Positions 7,865-16,243 of a stretch of DNA of 16,655 bases are shown piece by piece. A program made the translations under genes and the position numbers. Location of the stretch: contig CALEGD010000054.1 of assembly GCA_937877075.1 (NCBI GenBank), positions 1 to 16,655 on the forward strand, in the 5' to 3' direction. The DNA comes from an uncultured Acholeplasmatales bacterium (GTDB taxonomy: Bacteria; Bacillota_I; Bacilli_A; ML615J-28; CAG-698). The notes under the pieces were generated by a model. It was not told the DNA's origin. It worked only from the letters and a program-made list of their open reading frames with translations, and made no database searches. How positions within the stretch are numbered: position 1 is the first letter of the stretch; every line of letters starts with the position of its first letter.

Positions 7865-10800
7865 ATGAAGACACTAACATTAATTGGAAAGAAAGTATGT
7901 TTAGTTTTGCTTGTTGCTCTAATGGTTTTACTTGTTGGGTGTAATGATGTCCAAGTCGAAATAAAGTTAGAGCTTAGTGCAACTAGTATTACAAAAGGTG
8001 AAGAGGTAGATATTGCTACTACTGTAACAGGAAGCAAAGACCAAACGGTGCATTTAAGTGTATCTAATCCTGAGTTAATTTATTTAAACGATGAAAATGT
8101 TTTGACAGTTCTTAAAGACATAACTGAAGAAACATCAGTTACAATAATGGCTGTAGCTAATGCGGACAAGACAAAAAGTGATTCTAAGAAACTGATTGTT
8201 AAACCAGTTGGCTCTCAAGTTAGTATTGTAATGACTGCAGACAAAACAATCATCAGCAAAAATGAAAGTGCAACAATGGTTGTAGCAGTAGCTGGTGGGA
8301 ATGACAAAACATATAGTGTTCAAGTTAGTCATCCTGAATTAGTCGAGGTTAAAGGAAGTGTAGTATCGGTTATCAGCAATCCAACTGTTGATACAGAAGT
8401 AACCGTTACAGTGACAGCTAATGCTGATACAACTGCATCAGCTATAAAAGTCTTTACTGTAAAAGGATTCAAACCTTCCCCAATACTTCTCGTAGCAAAG
8501 AATTCTATTACTGAAGGTGAAGAAGTAAGACTTAATGTAGAAGTAGATGGCAATATTGATTTAAATTATCGATATGAAGTCAGTGACCCAGAATTACTAG
8601 AGGTTAATGGTAATGTCATTACGGTAAAAGGTACTGTAACAAAAGAAAAGTTTGTTACAATCACTGCCATTTTAAAAACAGATGAAACTGTCCGTGTTTC
8701 AAGAGAAATTTTTGTAACCCCACCTAAATCCAATGTAGGAATATCAATTACTTCTACTAAAAACACTATTACAAAAGGTGAACAGGTCACTCTAACTGTT
8801 GCAGTTACTGGAACAGAAGATGAAAGCTACACAGTTGAGATTAGTAATCCTGCTTTAATCAGTGTTACTGATGATGTAGTTACGGTTATTGCTGATATTA
8901 AAGTTGATCAACTTGTTACAATTACAGTTATTTCCGATGCTGATCCAACAATTAAAGCTACAAAAACTTTAACCGTAAAAGCTCCTATTAAAGAAGGTGA
9001 AGTTGGTGAATTAACTTCACAAAAACTAGCAGAATTAGGAAATGCAAGCATTACTGTTGATGGTGTGTTAACTGATTACTATGTAGACTTTAATGCATCT
9101 TCTAATAATGTTACTAGCAATTATGACATGAGAGTGGAAATGAATCAAGATGCATGGGTTGGTTCTTGGAACGCAAGAGGACAAGAACAAAACAAAATTA
9201 CAGATCATTACCGCAGAAGTGAAGACGAAGGAATAAAAGATTATTACGGAAATATTGGTCATGCTTTAGAACAATTATATATTAATAAAAATAATGAAGT
9301 TGCTGTAAAAAGAGTAACAGATAGTTCTAGCGTACCAGTGCTATGGGAAACACGTCATTTCTGGAATCATTTAGGAAATCTTCAAATAGACAAATTCACA
9401 TATGATGTTGAAAATGAAGTCTATCAATATAATCCTGATTTTAATGATGAAGAAGAATTATATTTAATGACATATTTATCATTCTCATTAACTCCACTTC
9501 TTGCTGATACTTTAAATGAATTATATTTAGTAATTGAAGACGGAGAAATTACGAAGCTGATTGCTCAAACATCAGTACTTTATTATGGCTCTGCCAATAA
9601 CGAAATAGCTGATGCAGATGCTATGAGTTATACAACAATCGAATTAGTATTCTCAGAAGTTGGAACTACGACTATTGTTGATCCAACTCCATTTGAAGCT
9701 CCGACTCATGCTGATAAATTACAAACAGCAATGGATAAAATGAAAGTTGCTAAAAACTATACATTTAAATTAACTGACATTCAAACTGAAGCTCCTGTAA
9801 TTGATCCAGGCGAATATGAAATTAATAGCACAAATACAGTCAATAATTCAGTTATGGCTACTTCAATGTTTAACATTTTATCATCTCCAACCAAAATAAG
9901 AGATTATCAGTCTTCTGTAGGTACAGTAGGTAGCTTCGGTAAAATTACTGAAGATGCAGCTTTGTTTGCGGAAACTCAAAAATATGCTTTTACTTATGAT
10001 GGTGATGATTATAGTACTAAACATAGAGGATTAAAACAAAATGAAGATGGTACATATGATGAATACAATTATGATTCAACTGCTGACACTTTAGTAGGAA
10101 CTAAAAAAGTTCAAGGCACTATCTTTGATGCACTACCTAAGTTTGATTTTTCTGTTAACTTATTTAAATTTATTGGTACAACCATTTTACCAAATGGTAA
10201 AACAGGTTATACCTTTAATCTTCGTGAAACAGCAATTACCAAAGACATTTCTAAGGAAATCTCAGCTTATAAGTATGCAAGTAACGCTGAATCTTCAGGA
10301 ACAAGAGTTTTATCAATTGTTGTTGATGAAGATGGAAACCTTGTGTCTACAGTCTATCCGTACTCCATTATGGACATTTATATTGGTCATTGTACTACTA
10401 TCTTCTCAGATTTTGGCACTACCGAATTAGATGAAAGTATCTTTGATGGTTATATTCCAAGGGAATATAAAACTGAGTGGAGCGATTATCTGACACTCTA
10501 TTATACTCCAGATTTCTCTTCAAATTCTTATAAGGAAAATACTGAGATCGTATTAGAAGCCATTTTTGGTGAAGAGGCTTTAAGCATGCCTACTCCAGCC
10601 CTGTTTTTAGATATATTTGGCGATAATATTAGTGGCCCATTTTATAACTGGAGATCAAAGGGTGTTGATGCAGATGATAATCCAATTTATTTTGGCTATA
10701 TGAGCATTAATGCAACTAGTAGTGAAGTTGACGAAAACAGTAAAATAACAAATTATGACGAAATCATCGCAGAACTCACAGCTGCTTTAGAAGCTGATGG

Positions 10801-10969
10801 ATTTACTTTATCAATAGCAAATACAGATATATCTGGCGGTGCAAGTGGTCGTGCGAACAAGATTGCCTGCTTTATTAAAGGTGACATCCAAATCGTCATA
10901 GAAAATAATTATACAAGACATTTCTTTATTTATTTCTATAAAACTGGCGATTGGACATTAAATCGATAA
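7865..10969 (+). CDS. Large lipoprotein with four tandem Ig-like domains (1034 aa), paralogue of the previous gene
   Basis: Predicted surface lipoprotein. The signal peptide (MKTLTLIGKK, CLVLLVALMVLL, lipobox LVGC) puts the acylated Cys at 26. Four Ig-like modules of about 85 residues follow at roughly 31-116, 118-203, 204-288 and 290-374. Each has an S-I-T-K-G-E-E-V-type strand, an N/D-P-E-L turn (SNPELIYL, SHPELVEV, SDPELLEV, SNPALISV), a VTVTA-type strand and a final V-K-x strand. The body (about 375-1034) matches the body of the preceding gene by eye: ELYLVIEDGEITKL against ALIIEEGEILGIYS, and KLQTAMDKMKVAKNYTFKL against DLNIAVNNMRALDSYSLKF. No enzymatic motif is visible. The paralogy implies tandem duplication, with the Ig region expanding or shrinking afterwards. 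An in-frame ATG at 7844 is an alternative start. Confidence 0.85.
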   Translation: MKTLTLIGKKVCLVLLVALMVLLVGCNDVQVEIKLELSATSITKGEEVDIATTVTGSKDQTVHLSVSNPELIYLNDENVLTVLKDITEETSVTIMAVANADKTKSDSKKLIVKPVGSQVSIVMTADKTIISKNESATMVVAVAGGNDKTYSVQVSHPELVEVKGSVVSVISNPTVDTEVTVTVTANADTTASAIKVFTVKGFKPSPILLVAKNSITEGEEVRLNVEVDGNIDLNYRYEVSDPELLEVNGNVITVKGTVTKEKFVTITAILKTDETVRVSREIFVTPPKSNVGISITSTKNTITKGEQVTLTVAVTGTEDESYTVEISNPALISVTDDVVTVIADIKVDQLVTITVISDADPTIKATKTLTVKAPIKEGEVGELTSQKLAELGNASITVDGVLTDYYVDFNASSNNVTSNYDMRVEMNQDAWVGSWNARGQEQNKITDHYRRSEDEGIKDYYGNIGHALEQLYINKNNEVAVKRVTDSSSVPVLWETRHFWNHLGNLQIDKFTYDVENEVYQYNPDFNDEEELYLMTYLSFSLTPLLADTLNELYLVIEDGEITKLIAQTSVLYYGSANNEIADADAMSYTTIELVFSEVGTTTIVDPTPFEAPTHADKLQTAMDKMKVAKNYTFKLTDIQTEAPVIDPGEYEINSTNTVNNSVMATSMFNILSSPTKIRDYQSSVGTVGSFGKITEDAALFAETQKYAFTYDGDDYSTKHRGLKQNEDGTYDEYNYDSTADTLVGTKKVQGTIFDALPKFDFSVNLFKFIGTTILPNGKTGYTFNLRETAITKDISKEISAYKYASNAESSGTRVLSIVVDEDGNLVSTVYPYSIMDIYIGHCTTIFSDFGTTELDESIFDGYIPREYKTEWSDYLTLYYTPDFSSNSYKENTEIVLEAIFGEEALSMPTPALFLDIFGDNISGPFYNWRSKGVDADDNPIYFGYMSINATSSEVDENSKITNYDEIIAELTAALEADGFTLSIANTDISGGASGRANKIACFIKGDIQIVIENNYTRHFFIYFYKTGDWTLNR
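7955..8987 (+). repeat. Four tandem Ig-like module repeats
   Basis: Protein-level repeats of about 85 residues in the N-terminal third of the lipoprotein gene at 7865. DNA similarity is still visible: ATTACAAAAGGTGAA occurs in module 1 (near 7988) and module 4 (near 8769), and ATTACTGAAGGTGAA in module 3 (near 8507). Modules 1 and 4 look closest to each other. Module 1 is also close to the single first module of the upstream paralogue at about 5589-5840; both end in A-N-A-D-K-T. Confidence 0.75.
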
Positions 10970-10977
10970 AATAAAAT

Positions 10978-11024
10978 AAAGCTATATCCTTGGTGAGAAG
11001 CATTTCTATCTCGGATATAGCTTT
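10978..11024. terminator. 12-bp perfect stem-loop in the intergenic gap; possible terminator or attenuator
   Basis: Bases 10978-10989 (AAAGCTATATCC) pair perfectly with 11013-11024 (GGATATAGCTTT). The 23-base loop contains a minor AGAA/TTCT pairing (10997-11000 with 11005-11008). The stem starts nine bases after the stop of the upstream gene and ends 13 bases before the Shine-Dalgarno site of the next. On the + strand only a broken T/A tract follows (ACCTTAAAAG), so a classic factor-independent terminator is not complete. Read on the other strand, the stem is followed by a T-rich tract (ATTTTATTTTAT). It could end or attenuate transcription, or stabilise and process the mRNA between the two genes. 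Confidence 0.5.
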
Positions 11025-11037
11025 ACCTTAAAAGAAA

Positions 11038-11045
11038 GGGGGGAG
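11038..11045 (+). promoter_or_regulatory. Strong Shine-Dalgarno site ahead of a non-ATG start
   Basis: GGGGGGAG (preceded by AAA) ends eight bases before ATT 11054 and five bases before ATA 11051. No ATG, GTG, TTG or CTG occurs in this frame between the in-frame TAG at 11018 and the end of the lipobox. This purine block therefore marks the translation start at one of these two codons. A strong site could compensate for a weak start codon. Confidence 0.7.
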
Positions 11046-11053
11046 TCAATATA

Positions 11054-14000
11054 ATTAAAACTGTAAAAAGAATTTCTTTAATTTTACTAGCATTTGTTAT
11101 TTTTGCACTTAGTGGTTGTAGTAAAACAATTGTTGAGGTGATTGCATTAGATGAGTCTGTAACTATCAAGAATAGTGAAGTCGCTTCCTACGACTATAAA
11201 CAATTGTTTATCATCACCGAAGATGGCGAAGCAGTTGAAGTTCTCGACTCTTTTATAGATTCTAGTAGTATGAAAAATGAGACTGGTCCTTATCAGGTAA
11301 TATGTACTTATAAAGGAAAAAGTGCTCAAGTAAACATTCAAATTGAAAGCAATTATACCATTGATTTAGCTACAGAATTAGTAACTGTTGAAGTTGATGA
11401 GGCTATGACATATGATTATAGGTCACTCTTCACAGCCTCAATTGATGGAGTAAGTACAAGCATTACAAGTCAGATGATATTTACTGATGTAGATGATAAA
11501 GTTGGTACTTATACTTATACAGTAAAGTTAGGTAATCTAAGCAAGTCACTAATTATTAATGTTGTAGAAGAACATCTTTATCTGGTTAAAGCTAAAGTGG
11601 ATCTAGTTACATTAACAGAAAATGAAGTGGCTAATTATGACTATAAACAATTGTTCACTATTTCAAAGAATGGTAAACCTGTAGAAGTATTAGACCAATA
11701 TCTTGATTCTACTGTAATAGCTGAGGTTGGTTCTTATATTATAGAATGCAGTTATGAGGGCAAAAAGGCTCTCGTTAGAGTTAATGTAGTTAATTCAATT
11801 TATTTAATAGAGGCACTCAGTGAAGAAATCAATGTAAAGGTCAGCGATGCTTTTAGTTATGATTTCAAATCATTATTTGAAGCTTCAATTGATGGGACTA
11901 GCATAATTGTTTCCGATGAAATGGTTACTACAAATCTAAAAGATGAAATTGGAACATATTTTTATTCGGTAGAATTAGGCACTGCAAAGAAGACCATTAT
12001 TATAAACATAATACATGATTCAGGTGTTATAGTTAGTGCTAAGAATCTAGAAGTTACAATAAAAACATATCAAGTAACTAATTATGATTATAAACAATTG
12101 TTTGTAATTGAAAAAGAAGAAGATGTTATTGAAGTATTAGATAGCTATATAGATAAGAGTGAGGTAAAAGCTGAGGCTGGCTCTTATCTTGTAACTTGTA
12201 ATTATAATGATATCAGTGCCACTGTAATTGTTCATGTTGAACTACCTGTCGAGAATATTGAATTAGTTAGTGAAAGGGTCGATATCAAAATACGTGATGC
12301 CCTTAGTTTTGATTATAAATCATTATTTGATGCATCTATTGATGGCGAAAACATTCTGATTACAGATGAAATGGTCGAAACAAATCTAAAGGCTGAACTA
12401 GGAACTTATACATATACAGTTAATCTTGAAACAATTAGTAAATCAATTATTATTAACATTGTTGAAAACTACATTATTGAAGCTGTTGAAACATATCCAA
12501 ATATCGAAATTGAAATAGGTGAGTTGGATAGTTTTGATTATACAATTTTATTCTCATTATATGTAGAAGATAACTTTACCCCAGTTACGTTTGATATGTT
12601 AGATACATCAGAACTAGAATCCGCAGAAGTTAATATGACTTATAATATTAAATTAAACTATAGCATTGATGACACTAGATATGAAAAAATTGCTCAGGTA
12701 AAAGTAGTTGCAGATAGTGAAGTTTTTGTTACTTCAATAGATATTGAAACATATCCAAATGGAGAATATATCGATTTAACGACTCTGTTTTCAATTACTA
12801 AAGGAAAAGAAGTTATACCAGTTACACTTGATATGATAACCGGTACAATCGATTATTCGAAGCCCGGAGATAATATTATAACATTAAGTTATGATGGAAC
12901 CATCAAAACTGCCAATGTAGAGGTTAAACTTGGCGTAATCATTGATTATGTAAAAGGTGATACAATTCAAATCATTAAAGGAACTAATCAACTTGCTTAT
13001 TCTTTTACAAATGATTTTGAAGTTTTAATTAATGGAGTTAGATTTGAAAATCTTCCAGAATCTTATATCCTACCGCATGAAGTTGATTTTAATACAGTCG
13101 GAACATATGAAGTGACAATTGAGATTCCTTATAATAATAAAAATCTTGGTTTGGGTGGAGTAAGGTTTGATTATTATTTAAAAACAATCACTTATGAAGT
13201 AGTAGAAAACAAGGGTAATATTATTGTTCTTGAAGAATTAGTTAATCTGCCTCAGGACGCCATTGATTATAATGTTTATAAAAACTTAAATGTTACAATT
13301 AACGGTAAAAAACAAACATTAACTGAAACAAAAGAATATGTTGATGTAATTACTTGTTATGTAGAAACCCTTTCCGAACCGATTGATTTTAATAAAATCG
13401 GTAAACAGGAAGTTATGATTGCGGTCTATATAAACGGTCCGGCTCAAGACCCAGAAATTGTTACTTATGATGTCATAACATATTCTGAAATTGTTATAAC
13501 AAAAAACATCCCGGTTATCTTTCAAGGGGATGTCTTATATACAAAAGATTTATTTACTATTAAAAATGGTAATCAAGAAATTGAAGTAACTTATGATATG
13601 ATCACTGGTAAAATTGATTCCTTTAAACCAGGAGTCTATACCATAACCCTTAATTATTTAGATCTTGAAGAAGAAGCAAGAGTTGTTGTTTTTGATGAAA
13701 ATCTAAAAGGTGTCTATCGTACCAATATTCCAATTATACCTGTTGAAAAAGATGATGATGAGTACGATGATGGAGAGGGACCGATTTATTATAGTATGGG
13801 TATCATTCAAAAGCCTAGGCTTTTAATAAATGAAGATGGAAGTATGTATTATGGCACTATTCCGGTAGAAATAGTTCGTGCTATTGATGAATCTTCAATG
13901 ATAGTCATGATTCGTAATACTGAGTATATTTTCATTTATGATAATGGAATCATCTTTCTAGAACCGATTAATACGATAAATTTTAGGTTCTCCGAAGAAA

Positions 14001-16225
14001 GACGCCCACTCCTTTATTTTAATTCATCACAATGGGAACTCGTTGATCATGTTTTAATCAACGAAGTAGACAGCTATGTTTTAGGAAATACATACCTTTG
14101 CTATTCTATTAATACTTTCCAAGTTAAATCAAAATTAGATAATACAATATCTTGGTATGGATTAAAAATTGAGTTGCTAGATAAGCCTATGTCTAATTAT
14201 TTTTATGATGTGTCATGGGGCGTGGTTGAATATGATTCAGATTTCATAATAGAAGAGGGAAACTCATCTTCCTTAGTATATCAAGATTGTAGATACGATT
14301 TTATGATGCTATCAGAAGAGGCTGGCAAAATTAAGATAAATCTTCCTGAAAGAAATTATGCAAACATGATCTTTAGGGGAACAGTTGACGGGAAAGCGGC
14401 TGAATTAAGAGCAAATCAATATGAAGGATTCACTTTTATTATTGATTCTAAGATAATATTTAATGTAGGTTCATCTTTTGTCAGTGGCATGAAAAACGGT
14501 GGTGTGGATTATGCCACTAATACAATATTCCTTTATAATGAAACAGAAATGTACTCCTATAAGTTTATTGTTGATCCAGTAGCTCTAACCTTTACTTTAG
14601 TGGAAAGAGACCAGTACTATGGAAAATACCTAGCTGATGGAATATTTGTTTTTCTTGATGGTTATGGGACAGGTATAATAAACTTTGATACCTCAAGTGG
14701 TCGTAAATCTTTATTTGATTACTCGGTAAAAAATACTATTATTGAATTAAGATATAAAGATTTAATTACAAGAAATAATTATGGAGAATATTCTACTTTA
14801 TATGTTGACCCATTCTTAAATGTAATAACATTTAAATATAGTAAAGTCAAACGATTAGAAGGCGTTAGACTTGAAAATGCAATAGTACAAGATGGCGCGA
14901 TTATCAAAATAAAATCCTATAAAATCGGAAAAGATTCTGATAGTGTTGCAAGAGCCAAGCTTTATTCCAATATCGAGATTATTACAAAGGATGGCATCAT
15001 ACCAGATGATCAGAAGGCATCATTCTTTGATACTTCTAAAATTAGATTTAACACCCCCGGTTTTTACCAATTCACGATTAAGGTCAATATTGGCGGTGTT
15101 GTTGTTAGTTCATATTATGGAGTTGAAATTCTAGATAATACCTATGAAGATCATGAATTAGTAGCTACTTATGGTAATGGAGTTATAAGTAGTGCAAACA
15201 GCTTGTCTATCAACAAATATGGGCAAGTGACATTTGTTAGTAACGGAGTTCTTTACAACGGAGTTATTATTAATTCAACTGAAAATTCATTTGTTATTTC
15301 AGCACAAAGCAAAGCGAAAGAAAGAATTACCTTAGTTATTAGTAGTATTGCTCCTGAAATTGTCCTTGTGACCTGCTCCGGTGCAATTAATCTTACTGAT
15401 TATTATACAACCCGTACAGTAAGAGTTTCTGGTACTGATAAATACATATTAAGAGAATTTGCATCATCTGATCAAGTCACATATATTCTTTCCTATTCGT
15501 TATCATCTATTGGTGAGATAGTATCCCTAGAATCAATAAACGGAATCTCTCCATCAGTGATTGGTTCAATTATTAAAATCACAGCAAATGATAAGGTTAC
15601 ATATGCCAAGATAGTGGATTGGAATAGTGCTACTAAGGGATTGCAATTAGCTGATCCTTATCGTGGAAATTACACTTTTGAAGATAAAGATACACTAACA
15701 CTAGATGGGTTTGGTGGTGCTGTTTTAGGAAGTACAAATGGTAGTTATACCCTAAATGATAATATTGCCACTATAACATTTGGAAATGTTGTAAAAGTAT
15801 ATCGCATAAACACTAATGATGATACTTATGAAATTGTTGATATTCAATTAGATGAGAGTTTAGTTCGTGGTTATACATTTAATGGTTCACATGATTTTTA
15901 TTGTGGAAGCTTTCGATATACAGCTGAGACATCATTTAGTTTTGGAGAAAATGGAATTGTAATTATTAAATCTACATCATCTTCTCATGATGAAGGTGAT
16001 GGACAATGTTCCAGTGATTATTATAATCCAAGTTATGCCTCAAGAAACGGTGTAGAAGGAGTATATACAGTTATTGGAAATAAAATTAGAATTAATGTAA
16101 ATGAAGAAACATTCGAGTTTTTAATTAGTGATGTTTTAAAGGTTAATAAAATCTCCTGTATTAGTACAACATTAAATAATTCAAATCATGGTTATTTTTC
16201 GATTAATACAAGCTTTAATAGATAA
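11054..16225 (+). CDS. Giant lipoprotein with tandem Ig-like dyads (1723 aa), non-canonical ATT start
   Basis: Predicted surface lipoprotein, probably an adhesin or binding protein. Started at ATT 11054 it opens with a perfect signal peptide (MKTVKRISLILLAFVIFA, lipobox LSGC, Cys22). Starting instead at the first conventional codon, GTG 11138, would cut the signal off. Residues about 30-477 are three A-B dyads of Ig-like modules: A modules carry NYDYKQLF, B modules YDYKSLFxASIDG. More divergent modules follow at about 475-554, 555-629 and 813-884 (DMITGTIDYSKPG; DMITGKIDSFKPG), with two longer beta domains at 630-809. An acidic linker (EKDDDEYDDGEGP, near 897) leads into an 830-residue beta-rich C-terminal half that contains a further Ig-like module (about 1276-1361) and two G-x-Y...LDG-[FY]-G units (1190, 1538). 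No catalytic motif was found. Confidence 0.85.
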   Translation: MKTVKRISLILLAFVIFALSGCSKTIVEVIALDESVTIKNSEVASYDYKQLFIITEDGEAVEVLDSFIDSSSMKNETGPYQVICTYKGKSAQVNIQIESNYTIDLATELVTVEVDEAMTYDYRSLFTASIDGVSTSITSQMIFTDVDDKVGTYTYTVKLGNLSKSLIINVVEEHLYLVKAKVDLVTLTENEVANYDYKQLFTISKNGKPVEVLDQYLDSTVIAEVGSYIIECSYEGKKALVRVNVVNSIYLIEALSEEINVKVSDAFSYDFKSLFEASIDGTSIIVSDEMVTTNLKDEIGTYFYSVELGTAKKTIIINIIHDSGVIVSAKNLEVTIKTYQVTNYDYKQLFVIEKEEDVIEVLDSYIDKSEVKAEAGSYLVTCNYNDISATVIVHVELPVENIELVSERVDIKIRDALSFDYKSLFDASIDGENILITDEMVETNLKAELGTYTYTVNLETISKSIIINIVENYIIEAVETYPNIEIEIGELDSFDYTILFSLYVEDNFTPVTFDMLDTSELESAEVNMTYNIKLNYSIDDTRYEKIAQVKVVADSEVFVTSIDIETYPNGEYIDLTTLFSITKGKEVIPVTLDMITGTIDYSKPGDNIITLSYDGTIKTANVEVKLGVIIDYVKGDTIQIIKGTNQLAYSFTNDFEVLINGVRFENLPESYILPHEVDFNTVGTYEVTIEIPYNNKNLGLGGVRFDYYLKTITYEVVENKGNIIVLEELVNLPQDAIDYNVYKNLNVTINGKKQTLTETKEYVDVITCYVETLSEPIDFNKIGKQEVMIAVYINGPAQDPEIVTYDVITYSEIVITKNIPVIFQGDVLYTKDLFTIKNGNQEIEVTYDMITGKIDSFKPGVYTITLNYLDLEEEARVVVFDENLKGVYRTNIPIIPVEKDDDEYDDGEGPIYYSMGIIQKPRLLINEDGSMYYGTIPVEIVRAIDESSMIVMIRNTEYIFIYDNGIIFLEPINTINFRFSEERRPLLYFNSSQWELVDHVLINEVDSYVLGNTYLCYSINTFQVKSKLDNTISWYGLKIELLDKPMSNYFYDVSWGVVEYDSDFIIEEGNSSSLVYQDCRYDFMMLSEEAGKIKINLPERNYANMIFRGTVDGKAAELRANQYEGFTFIIDSKIIFNVGSSFVSGMKNGGVDYATNTIFLYNETEMYSYKFIVDPVALTFTLVERDQYYGKYLADGIFVFLDGYGTGIINFDTSSGRKSLFDYSVKNTIIELRYKDLITRNNYGEYSTLYVDPFLNVITFKYSKVKRLEGVRLENAIVQDGAIIKIKSYKIGKDSDSVARAKLYSNIEIITKDGIIPDDQKASFFDTSKIRFNTPGFYQFTIKVNIGGVVVSSYYGVEILDNTYEDHELVATYGNGVISSANSLSINKYGQVTFVSNGVLYNGVIINSTENSFVISAQSKAKERITLVISSIAPEIVLVTCSGAINLTDYYTTRTVRVSGTDKYILREFASSDQVTYILSYSLSSIGEIVSLESINGISPSVIGSIIKITANDKVTYAKIVDWNSATKGLQLADPYRGNYTFEDKDTLTLDGFGGAVLGSTNGSYTLNDNIATITFGNVVKVYRINTNDDTYEIVDIQLDESLVRGYTFNGSHDFYCGSFRYTAETSFSFGENGIVIIKSTSSSHDEGDGQCSSDYYNPSYASRNGVEGVYTVIGNKIRINVNEETFEFLISDVLKVNKISCISTTLNNSNHGYFSINTSFNR
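11141..12484 (+). repeat. Three tandem Ig-like A-B dyads, period 447 bp (149 codons)
   Basis: The A-module core (TAYGAYTATAAACAATTGTT) recurs at 11189, 11636 and 12083, exactly 447 bases apart each time. The B-module core (YDYRSLF, YDFKSLF, FDYKSLF) recurs at 11411, 11858 and 12308, spacings 447 and 450; the third dyad has one extra codon between A and B. All copies stay in frame. A and B differ consistently: A modules continue with a VEVLD motif and close with a Tyr-Lys/Asn-Gly strand; B modules carry ASIDG and close with a KSLIINVV-type strand. The unit of duplication was therefore the pair, not the single domain. Confidence 0.85.
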
Positions 16226-16231
16226 TCCGAG

Positions 16232-16238
16232 AGGGAGG
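16232..16238 (+). promoter_or_regulatory. Shine-Dalgarno site for the last lipoprotein gene
   Basis: AGGGAGG ends five bases before ATG 16244 and begins six bases after the TAA of the giant lipoprotein gene. It fixes the start of the truncated last gene and, with the 18-base gap, suggests co-transcription with gene five. Confidence 0.7.
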
Positions 16239-16243
16239 AAAAA

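Noticed and set aside
10951..10977. Promoter-like TTGGAC (10951-10956) and TAAAAT (10972-10977) with 15-base spacing before the fifth gene
   Set aside because: Spacing is short, the first hexamer is coding sequence, and such matches are frequent by chance in AT-rich DNA. A promoter here is plausible given the hairpin but not supported.
10978..11024. Riboswitch in the gap before the fifth gene
   Set aside because: Only one simple stem is visible in 84 bases, with no conserved multi-helix core, and the flanking genes are surface proteins without a metabolite link.
11138..11140. GTG as start of the giant lipoprotein
   Set aside because: It lies downstream of the lipobox Cys, so the protein would lose its export signal, and no Shine-Dalgarno site precedes it at proper distance.
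11141..12484. CRISPR-like regular repeats
   Set aside because: The 447-base period, full coding continuity and protein-level conservation show Ig-like domain repeats, not short direct repeats with unique spacers.
13742..13783. Acidic stretch EKDDDEYDDGEGP as an EF-hand or dockerin-type calcium site
   Set aside because: Spacing of acidic and glycine residues does not fit an EF-hand loop and there is no second copy; it reads better as a flexible linker.
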